Of a stretch of 64,000 nucleotides of DNA, positions 27,101-39,100 are shown piece by piece. Positions within the stretch are counted from its first letter, which is position 1. Every line of letters starts with the position of its first letter. The notes below the pieces were generated by a model. The model saw nothing but the letters and a program-made list of their open reading frames with translations. It made no database searches and was not told the origin of the DNA. Position numbers and translations under genes: made by a program. The stretch comes from Ischnura elegans (lineage: Eukaryota; Arthropoda; Insecta; Odonata; Coenagrionidae), in assembly GCF_921293095.1 (NCBI RefSeq), contig NC_060251.1, positions 92,986,566-93,050,565 on the forward strand, in the 5' to 3' direction.

Positions 27101-30100
27101 GAACCCTTTTAATTGTGGTCATAAAGTGACTTTTGTCCATTCTAACTTGTTTCTTCAGGATAAAAATTGTTAAGGGATTGGTTGAATTATTGAAAATCTT
27201 GCCCGGGCCACATTTTGCTTAATTTTGAAAGCTTTCATCAAGGGTAATAAACCAGAATAACAGTTCTAATCCTAAATTCTGTAAATAAAAATTTAAACTA
27301 CAGTGGAACTGCATTAAAGCGAGTACACCCTATTGCGAGACCCCTACCATTATGAGAGATAGCCGAGGTACTGTCAATTGACCCTATAAGATTAGCATGT
27401 AAAAAATATCTGTTTTTACGAGGCCCTTTTGTTGCTGGCACTCTCCATAGCAAGAGTTTGCATTGACGGAAAGCCTTCACCAAGAGTCACTAATCTCTGT
27501 AATTTCTTTGTAGCTACCCATCCCACTCTGCATCAATTGCGGGGTTAATGAGCCAGTGCTTCCCAGATTGTTCCCAAGCGATTCCCTTTTGGTATCCCTC
27601 TGCTCTCTTTCTCAGAAATCACCTTTTTATTTGTCATGATCTTATAGTTATCAATGCAATATCCTTTTTTACTTCTTCCTTCTCTCCCTCATCTCCAGTT
27701 GAACTATCAATCTTTATTTTAATTTTATCATTATGGCAATAGTAACTGAATTCACTAGTATATAAAAAAATTAAGTCAATTATATAAAAATGAATGAGTA
27801 AATCAGTACATATAAATGATTTTGGTTATCATTTCTTTGAACATTTAAACAATTTAATTGTATCACCTATTGGTCATGGGTTTGAATGCCCAGATGATCT
27901 ATAATCATTGTCTGAATATAAACAGCATTATGTACGCATAAAACTTAAAAGGGAAGTGTGGCATATATCAAATAACATCAGCATAAATATTGCTTGGGGT
28001 TGCTCAATCATTTTTTCACCACAATACTTTGGTTCCTTGCAAATGTAAAGAATTTCTTTTGCAAAATATTATATTTATGTATTTTCTTCCATTTTAACAA
28101 TTGTTTTTTCTATGTACGATTAATGGAGTGGTTACGAAAACTAAAACATTTAATTTTAATCAGAATCAAAATTGTTATTACTCTCAGCACACTGATGTGC
28201 TGGAGGTATGAAAAAAGCTCTTGAGGAATATGTAAAAAAATGTATCTCTGGGTCATCTATTACTAACAATTGGATTTCCATTGAGAATATTTTAAATTAT
28301 TTTATGAATCTTAAGCATATTCTTGTGGAGTATAGAAGTATATTCCTCTATTGTAGGTCGTACCTACCTATCATGTTTATTTAAGTATGTAGAGGTGATT
28401 AATTTTTTACTGTATTGTATAGCTTCTTAAGATATATTTTGAATTGGTAAGGCTTATGCATTTTTGAAATGTTCTTACAGGTTTTCATTACTATAATTTA
28501 ATCTATTTAATAGTAGTGGCTTTTCAAACATTAATAGCAATATATCCATTTCTAGTGTGAACTCTGTCTCTGCTGGCAGCATGGGCATTGCAATAACATT
28601 GAGAGAGAAATAGAAGTACCTGAGAAATATGTTTGCTACATATGTTTGAATCCACAAAAAGAAAGGAAGTCAATGAAGTATTTCCATGATCAAGATTGGC
28701 TCAAGAAGGGTGTACTTCCAAGGTCAGTCATGGGACTCACTACCTTTAATTTTTAGTCAATTTTTATTAATATATTTGCTACGGAGCTGAACCTCACATC
28801 TCGGGGTCAGATGGTGGGACTCATGCATGGTTCACAAGTAAACTCCATTCCGCATGGTGTGACCCACGGGTGGGCCACTCTTGGGCTCAGCTTCTAGCCA
28901 CTGTCTAGAGGTGGTGGTGCACCTGGGTGCTTTACCCATATGGTGTACGGGAAGGGAAGTGGAGGGACATGGGGTAGCCATCATTTGGGCCCATTGCATC
29001 TAGCTTGGGCTTTGCTAGAGGACTTTGATTTTGAGGCCCTCTCAGCACAGGGCCTTAAGAATGTGGCATGGGCCCATTACCAGGACTCAGGGCTGCAAAT
29101 TTCTGAGCTTTCGCAATCTGAATGTTAGATTGAGGCCAGTGTCTGGGAGCACCACCCTAGTGGGGCTAATCCCAATTTCTGGTATTTTGATGGAGAACTT
29201 GCTTGGTTTTTATACAGCCATTTAAACCTACACATTTCATAGATAACCAATATCATTCAATAAATGTACTTCTCTTTCAAATGAGCAACCAGTTTTTATT
29301 GAGCCGAGGTGAATCAAAGACATGACATATGTAGTTTCAAACATAGTTTTCCATGAACCATTTTGGGAGATGGGGAAGGGAAGGGGGATGACATCATAAC
29401 TGTCATTTGCTTATTTCATTCTGTTTGCTATTCGTTCTAGGAGGTACGGGAGTTCTTTAAACTGTTCCTCCAAAGTTCTTCCTATGATTTTGCTTTGTGG
29501 TTTGTCTCTCTTTCATTTATTAAAGGATTATCGAAGAATTTCAAGGAAGAAATTAATTTAAGTTACTATAATTACCATTTGATTTACCAGTGTGGATTGG
29601 GCATATGTTCGTGCTGAGTCTGACCATCTGCCTGAAGTTGACCCTCTTGTGTTATGATGGAGTTCTTAATGAGCTGCTAAAATTACGTATCAGGTGAAAT
29701 TCTTAAATTTTAAGCATTAAGCCAAGTAATTTCTATTACAAGAGAAAGAGAGTGTATATGATTGGATTTGATCAATGCAACTGCATATGAATCCCACATT
29801 TTTCTGTGATGTGCCCTTAGGATTCCTCCTTATGGGCTACAGGAATAGTAACCATATTTTTGTACATCAGATAAATGAAGACATAATTCTTAGGGCACAA
29901 TAAAAATGTACTTTGACTCCTGGAGCTGTCTGTTTCAGAATGAATGGAAACTTTAGCTTCTAATGGTTCTATAGGCAATGGGAACTGCTTACATGGGGAA
30001 TATAATTTCATAGAAGGGATAAATAATGCCCTGTGTCCTCATTCCACTCTCTTTAATTAACGCATTCAGCTTAGTGTTTTATCATCAAGGGTAGAGCCTC

Positions 30101-33100
30101 TCTAGGGATATTGACATGATAGCATCAAACCTGTTATGTTTAGATAATTGTCAAGGAATTAGTGCAAAGTGCATTATTTCTTTCATCATTTAATAATTCC
30201 AAGAAATAAAACCTGAAACTGTAGAAGTAATAGCAGTGCAGATGTAGGCGTGAAGTCATCGCTAAAAAGCTATGCTCTTTGTGTAGCATGGAGGCCTCCT
30301 CCTCCATTGATGCTGCCAGTAGTCCCTGAGGAAGCGGTTGGAACAGCAGTTGCCACTTTGGGTTTGCCACGGAGCTCTCGGAAAGTTGTGATATCAAACC
30401 CACCCGAATTGGCCGCAACCCCTTTCAAAAGCTGTTTTTTGTGCCATTGGAATATCAATAGCCTAGAGAATTTTTATCTCTGGAGCGTAGCATTACCTCG
30501 CTCTAAGGTTTTTTGCATTGTGCAAGATTTGTCATCTTCTATCATCTCTTTTTTTTTAATGTGCAAAGTCTCCTTTGTAAAACTCCATTCTAAAGTGACT
30601 TTATGGAGTGGTTTAGTGTAGCATAGGAAATGCATGTTTCACAAAAATTGAATGGGAACAGCTTTCCTCTGATCATAAGTGGTGGTTGGTCAGCCATTGT
30701 ATGTGGTGCCACCCAGTCTAGCGACAGTTGGTTGGTCATTCTCGCTTTTGTGCAAAATGAGTTTTGTTCTGGTCCACAAGTGGGTCACACTCAACTTCAG
30801 GTTGCACCACATAGGTTGCAGTTTATAGTATAGACACCAAGTTTTAACTTTTCATTTTGCCTAATGGCGGCAGCTGTAAAATGAAGAAAAAATAGTAAAT
30901 TTTCCCCTGATGAATCATGCCGCAGTGGACCTTTTAATATTCTTTTGATAAACCAGCTACCTGAGCAATGAAAGAAGAATTGAGATCTGTAAATTTAGCA
31001 GATTGATTTTGTGCTTAAAGTTAATTTGCTTTCAAATTTTCATATTTAAGTTTAATTCATCATTATGCATCCTTCCACCTCAAAAGTCAACTGTAAATAT
31101 TAATTCATAAATTTTGATAAATCATGAATTCATCAGTTATATCAGTGGAAATCGCTGGGGTTAAATTCTTGAAATCACTTAATGCATTGAAATGGTTGTG
31201 GTTTTAACATGTTACTTAGTGCAAAAATATTTTCTCTTTCATTTCTGTAGCTTATCTTTTCGAGGTAAAGAGGATGAATCCAAAGTATTGCAGAGGTTCC
31301 GGGTGTTGAAGAAGTCTCATGAATTGACAGGATCCCTTCTACAACTCAAGACTGTGGTGCATAGCCTTCGTGTTAAAGTGAATATGATTGGGTAAGTGTT
31401 TGCAATTTTTTGGCGATCCTTTGGCTAGTAACATGTATTAATCTCAGAATATTTCTCTGTTATGCTTTCTCAGTTATATTTTGAATCTAGATTTGCAGAA
31501 ACCATAAATGTAGTAATATCCTAAAATATCGAAAATTTGTATTCAGGAATATTGTGACAACCTTGTGGTTAACCTGAACATTTTATTGGTCTGTGTTTGT
31601 CAGGAAAAATGACCACCCTAAGTTGTATCTATGGTCTAAGAGCTGGGAGGCCAGTTCGACGACAAATGATGCACCTGAGATGTGTGGGTTGAGCTTGAAG
31701 GAAGAGAGTGACAAAATGGGACCACCTCCTCCCGTTGGAAGCCAAGCAAACTCAACCTATGGAGACATAACCAAAACAGAGGATAATCTTCCCGAGTTGA
31801 CCATGGAGCAAGGGGTATTGGATGAAAAGGATAAAGGCATTCCCTCATTAGAGGTTAGTTTGAAGGTGCTTGTTGTTGTAATTATATTTGCGTTGTAGGA
31901 ATGGTTGGATCGGATACGTCATTTGCAAATATTTGAAAATGTTTCATATTCTAGATCGAATTAACCCTTTGAGTGCGGATGGCATAGCATTGATGCCCAA
32001 CATAGGTCCTGCCAACGGGCGGGTGGCATCACATTGATGCCACGCCGGCCTATGTCCTTCAATCGCTCCCTACGCTCCTCCGCTCTGTTCTTTCTACTCT
32101 CACTATGGTTTCCCGCACGCACATTGGATTAGGCTACCTTGATATGCCTTCCGTTTTTGAAAAAAAGTTTATGTTTTTTTAGTACATTTTTTTACATTTA
32201 TGGAGTACTTTTTAATTTGTAAGATTTTTCGCCATTACAAAAAAATTAAAATGTGATATTTTTTTTACTCTTCTGAATATTTGTACTAAATGTTGCCAGA
32301 TTTGAAGGTTATTCCGCGTTTTAGTCGTATTAAAATTTTTGTTAACAATATTTAGCCATAATCTTCCTTTCATCTCACCGTCGAAAAATATTTTCGTATT
32401 TCAAAATACGGTCACAATACACAAGCTAAACACAGTTGAATAATATGTTTCTCTTTTTATTATTGTTTAAACTTAATATTTACAAATTGCCGTTTTAACT
32501 CATAACATTCTTCCATAACATATTTGCAACTCATTTTCTGAACGATCCTTTCAATAGGGGTTTGATTATATTGGTTTCGGAAAAAGAAATAGATTTTTTC
32601 GACTTTTTCTCATTTATTTCGTTTGAGTTTGTTAAAGTTACTAGGCTTGAATAATTACGTCTACGAATTTGTTATTCAAGGGAAATATTGAGGGTTCTAG
32701 GAAAACTTTTATATTTATTTCATTTTGAATGAGAAATTAGAATTGGGGAAATCTTTGGGGAAAAAATGATCACATTTCGGGGCTCAAAAAAAAGAGTCGT
32801 TTTATGTCACCGCGGAATAGACTACAAGTCACTCTGTGTCTCCTGTTATCTCTATTTTTAGAAGTATTTTTGCCATTCTTATGAGAAATGCATGCAAATG
32901 CAAAGTATTCTGTTATGTGCATGTCGTGGAGAAGGTGAGCTCTTCCTTCTCAGTTTTTTCGACTCTCGCCATTAGTGCAGTCTCTACTTCGGACATCTTT
33001 CGATTGCGTGCATTTTCACTCCCCTACAGAGATTTTATTTTTTTATAATATTACAGTATAGCCTTTTTCTATTGGAAATTTCAGTATTTTACATATATTT

Positions 33101-36100
33101 AGCCACTTACGTGGAATGTGGGAGAAACCTTTATTTTTAATTTTATTCCTATTCTCAAACCCCAAGAACCGTTTATGTATCAGCCTTTGGTGATCTAGGC
33201 TTAGAATATCTCCTCGCAATAAAACTACCTCTGGCACAATTTACTCAAGTATATGCATGGAAAACTGCCTTGGGTCTTCTCCGCGAAGGATTTTTTTAAC
33301 TTTGAAGCAATTTACATATTTTACTTCAACCAATTAGAGCTATTATAATATAATAACTAATATAAGAGAAAAGACCGAGCTTAGGAATCTTACTCGTGGG
33401 GAATGGGAGATATTTTTAGTCTGGTATACCTAATGTTAGATTGTATTAAGTATTACAAGATGGCCATACAGATTATTGGAAAATGTAGGAAAATATCTTC
33501 GATTTTTCTTGTCTTCACACCACTTTTTTCCGAGACCGATTTCAACTAATTTTCCGTTGCATGCATTTTGGCAGGGACCCTGGAGTAGATGATTCGATAA
33601 CAAGAGACCCCTTGCATAAAATTCGACCCCTTTTGAATTTATTCACTCAAAGAATGAAATAAATTTACTATCCGGGGAAAGAATTCTGCTTCATGAGTCC
33701 ATGTTGCTTTGGCGCCACAAACGGCATAACATTATATACGCTTTCAGGACCTAATGGCGTCGTGCAAGATGCTATAATTTACACTGGGGCGAAGGATCCT
33801 GATGTTGGAGGCAGGGGACATGCAAACAAATTCGTGCGAAAATTAATCGATAGATTTAATCTCTGTGGACACAGTTTATACAGTCGCGAAACCACGATTT
33901 TGAAATGAGGGGTTTTTGCAGGGGATTTTAGGGCCCTTCCGGAGGGTGCAGGGGCCATCTTACCCGTTTTTGGCGCCTCAACGGGGGTTGTAACCCATAA
34001 CCCCCCTTCCGTGGCAACACTGCTGAGTTTACGTATGGAAAATTATAATAATCTCTTGAAATATGTATTGAGTTACTCAAAAAAGACACACCTCTGAAAC
34101 TCTAAGGACAAACAGAAAAAATAATACTCCTCACGTTCTAAGAACGACTAAAAAGTGGCTCTGATGATGTATGATGTGCAGAAGTTCCAGGGCTGTTTGA
34201 AGCCTTTTTCAAAGAATTCCACAATTATTAGTTAGTTTTAACATTAACGCAAAATAAAATGTCAAAAAGATAAAATAACTTTATATGTTTGCATGCAAAT
34301 CTAAGTTACTGGTAAATTTAAAAATTTATAAATGTGAAAATTTAACTTCGAAAACTTTTATTTGCCCAAAATGTGATGCATGGAAAGTGGATTATTGAGA
34401 ATATATTTATCTTCTTTTATAATTCAATTCCGCCATCATTTCAGAAATCATTTTAAGCTTCTTAGTTGCTACGTAAAGATTAGTTGCCCGTCGTCACCTA
34501 ATGTTTGTGTAACGGGTTGCATAAATATCCGGAGCATTTTTTCACATGGGTGCGGATGGCATCACTGTGATGCCATTAACAAATTGTTTAATAAATAGTG
34601 AAATGAATATAAAAATCTTTTTTGTATTGAAATTGTTCACATATTTTCGAAAAACAAAGTGAATGCAGTGAAAAAAAATTCTCCGCCAATATGAAACAAC
34701 TCTGAGAAAATGTTACGCAATGAAAGGGTTAACTGAATATGAAGAATGAAAGAGTATGGATATTTGATGAGCGTATAAGAGCTGAAAGATACTTATAATC
34801 CTTTAACAATGTGTATCAATAAATTTCTAGGAATCAATAATTTTCTTTCACTTGAAATTGGTCCTGTATTGGCTGTGTATGGAGAGAATAATGCGTAGAG
34901 TATACTGGAATCTCTTGAACAGATGGCAAATACTCTGAAGGGACCCTGGACGATGCAACGGCTCATCGATTATGGAATAAGTTACTCATTTTGCAAAGCA
35001 TTGTGATTAAGAAAAAAAGGTTCGTGTGCCTGGGTATGCACAACGAAGAATGGGCGAAATGCTGAACACTTCCTGACTTCACACTGAATTAAATGATTCT
35101 TTGTTCAGATTATGCTCAAAGTGTGAGTTCCTCTACACGACACGGTGTCGCACTGGCCAACTTGAAAGGTGCCAAATTTTAAATTTCAGGCAAGCTTGAG
35201 TTTTTCGAATGTTCGTATCTCTCAAAGTTCGTAAATCGAATGTGCATAGGAAGAGGACTAACTGTACGTCAATTTACGAGCAGTAATGAGTGGATCACGG
35301 GATTGAAGCTTATAATAAGATGTTGCATGCATACTGAAGTATCTCCCACTAAAGAGAAAACTATGCTCTAATTGATACTCTTGGGCACAATACACGAGGA
35401 GAACTTAAACGAAGTGCAATGATTATAACGTAGTGTTGTGTATATCCACCTAAATTCCATTACTTACTTGTAGAACTTCGTAATGAAGTTCATTTTGTGA
35501 CTGCTGGGATCAGGACTGAGGTTCGTGATTTCATAATAACATTTCTTTTATTATAGATCGGATAGTCCTTTTGGGATGGGACCAACGATTTGCTTAGTAA
35601 TAACGAGAACTTTGTAATAAGGTTGTTCGTATTAACGGGAGTCTATGGTAGTTTTTTTAATAAAAAAATAGATTGGTATTCGATAAAACTGTCTCTCCTT
35701 TTACATCCATATTATGGCAATGAAGCTTTTATCTAAACAGTAAAACTATAGTTGGTTTTTTTAAAAGGAATTTTAAAATTGTTCCTATTTGTAATGTTTT
35801 CATGTGCTAAATAATCTGTTAGTGTTGAAATTATGAGAGTAGTCAGTACAATTCATATCTTAAAATTTTTCATGAGCCAGGTGGGGTGCTAGTGCACCCT
35901 TCCCTCGATTATGGCACTCATTGATGAGGTGATTTTATTTATCACTATACCATTCTGAAGTCCTGCTAAGAACAACTTAACATGGCGTAGTATCCCACTG
36001 GCCTGTTTATGGAAAATCTACCAACCAAAATGCAGACTGTTTATCGATCATGACATTGGTTTAAGTAAACTTGAAGAGTTTGTAGTGATTTACTATGCTA

Positions 36101-39100
36101 AATAATACTTTTGTAAGCTAAATAGCACACTTGTGTCTTTACTACTGTGAAGCGTTTATTCTCACTTTGAAATACAGACTCAACTGGCTGAATCATTGTT
36201 GGCCAAGCTCGCTTGTTTATATAGTAACGGCGAATGCGAGCGCCATGCTGGTAGGTCTTGGAACATTCCCGATTTTCTCTATTGCGTGTTGTGGCGGATA
36301 TTGTGCCACAAGTTCATAAGGCTTTCTATAGATCTCTTTACTTTTCTAGCTACTGGCTACTTTTTTCTATTTTGGATCTTTTTCAGATAATGACTATTCT
36401 AAGTCTGGTTAGAAGGGACTAAGTTAACTATGAACCAGTAGCCTCCTCTAAAATGCTCAACAGTGTAGTTATTAAAGTTAAATCGTTGTAAACTGAGCTT
36501 TTTTTGTTGTTTCTAAATGCTTCAAAAACAGTAATGTGTTGCTCTATTAAGTATTCTAACTATCCAATTCAATTTCTTAGTGTCAAGTTGGCATCTCAGC
36601 TGAAGATGGGATTCACAAAAATGAAGGCATAATGTTAGCCAGGGAGAGAGATGATTCATCGTCAGGTTTTGATTGCCTGACAGAAGAAAGGAAGGCTGAT
36701 GGTACTGATATTCCACTGGATACATCGGCCACCTTGAGTGCTGCCTCTGAAGACTTGAAGCAGGAGCAGCACGAAGAGGAATTGGCCATGAGTGAAATGT
36801 CCTTAAGTGGACACACACCCAAAATAGACTTGCTGCAGGGGCATGCTGTCGGAGATGATGATTGCCCACCAGTTTTGGAGCTTCCCTTGAGTCAGTCAGA
36901 GCTTCAGCAGCTTGCCAGCACTGTTGAGGACAAACTGCGAGCTTCAGGTAAGGATTTTTCATAGATTTTTTTAGTTATTATGAAGTTCATGAGAGAGGAG
37001 TATCAATAGATTTGATTTTTGTTAGATTTGTTTTTGACAGATAAATTAATTTGAGAATAACGGCATTTTGTGGATAGGTTCTTTAGTTAGTACTAAGGGT
37101 GAGTCGGTTCTTAAACTTGTTAGGTTCTTGGTACTGGTCTGGGTCTCCCCCATCGGTTCTCGATACTCCGTTCCAAGGATGAACTCTTATTATCTGAATT
37201 AATGGCAAATTTAAATGAGTAACCACAAGAAATGAATGAAAATAATTTTACTTAAGATGTAAATAAGCATGAAAGCTCTGTAAAAATGAAAAGGAACATC
37301 TCCATAATTTTATTTGCCTAGAAAAAAAGTTTAAATATCACGTTATTAAACGTACCCGACCGTTTTCCCGAATCGTTTTTTCCGACGACCTTTTTCCCGA
37401 AAGAATTTTTTCCCGAATCGTAACACGTCCTATTTCCCGAAAGCTTTTTTCCCGAAACCCTTTTCTCCGAAACATTTTTTACCAAACAACTTATTTCCCG
37501 ATTGTATAAAAATGAGTTCATATTTTTCATAACCAAATATATTCATACACAAGATACATCATTTTTTTAGTAAATTATATTGTGCGCGATAGCTCTAAGA
37601 AATTCAAGAAAATTCCTATCGTTCTTGTAATCTTCATATTCTTCTACAACCGATTTCAGCCTCTCGTGCAAGTCGTACCATTTCTTTTTTGGCTTGCCCT
37701 TGATACTTTTCCCCACGCTTAATTCAATCAAGGCAATCTCTGTGTCAGCTTGTTCTTTCTGCAGCTCTTTTACAGCTGAGTATAAATCCGGGTGGTTTTT
37801 CCCGACTAGTAACCTAAAGCGGTTATTCCAACCTTCAGATGCATTATTTGTTGTTGCATAACCTGGTTTTGTAGCTTCATGTTGATTCCATAGACTAGGA
37901 GGATATCGAGGAGGAACAGCGCGTTGTCTGCCAACAGCTATTACACCAATAACATATCGAACAAAAGTTTCGAAAAAAAAGACGTTCGGTATAATTGACT
38001 TAGGGAAAAAGGTTATTCGGGAAAAATGGATTCAGAAAAAAAATTCGGGAAAAAGGTCTTCGGAAAAAACGATAAGGGGAAAAGGTAGGGAATCGTTGTT
38101 AAAGAATGCATGATCGATCAATATGTCACATTACATCAGGCAGCCACTGGTTCTTTCTCCAGGTTTTGGTTTAAAAAATTCAACATGTTTACCCTATCTG
38201 GAATAGAATTTATTCTTTTTTTGGCAGAAATATTGCCTGCAGTACTGAACAGGCGCTCACTGAAAATAGTAGTGGTCGATGTTGATTTTGAAGGGTCGTG
38301 CGATATATGCTTGGACCAGTTTACATGCTGCCTAAATAGTTAGCATATCATCAGGATTATTAGTGAAACTCCCCCAACTTCTGTTGACACCGTTTGTTAA
38401 TTTGTTGTAACTTGTGAGTCAGTTCAAAATATACTGCGTGTAAGAGACACACCCTTATTTTGAGCATCAGAGCTAAAGAAAAAAATTTTGAGGTATTTTT
38501 TTCATCCTATGGTAACCTCATGGGGATTTCTGGGAAAAAAGGTGCACCTCTTACACACGCTTATATGGTATTCTGAGATCTGGCTCAAAGTGTTACTTTA
38601 ATTGACAACTTATATGCATGCTTCACTGTCACAGTCCTTATAATCTCAACAATAAACTACTCAACATGCTAGTACAGCGATACCATGGATATACTGAGCG
38701 AATGTGAGCTAACGCAAAATTGTAATGCAGTGTTGCATTCTGCAGGATAACACTTTTCGATGCCTTGCATAGGTTTATCAACTTACGATCATGTTCTCGG
38801 AACATATTGAGCATTGCTGGGCCGGAACCAAATGGGTGCCGTGCCGTCAACGGCATGATTCGACTCGTTTGAAGACTTTCATAGAGACCAATGGTAAGTT
38901 GAAAGAACGGCGCCATACTGTGGACAGCGGCAGGCAAAAAGCTAGCTCGTTTGAAAGCGGACACGGCTATGGAAATGTTGGTGAGAGCAACAAACTGACG
39001 AAACTTTAAATGTGTATGTTAGCCAGCAACTCTCAAAAGAAAATAATGTGGACGCCATGCAAGCGGAAAGTAATATATACTTTCTAAAATTTTCTTTTTT

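Noticed and set aside
30140-30621. Overlapping frames on both strands in a PHF20 intron
   Set aside because: Neither has splice borders in the required phase or a recognisable domain.
36522-36962. Long minus-strand open frame (146 codons)
   Set aside because: It lies antisense to the PHF20-like exon 36581-36947 and has no domain; it is a shadow of the coding exon.
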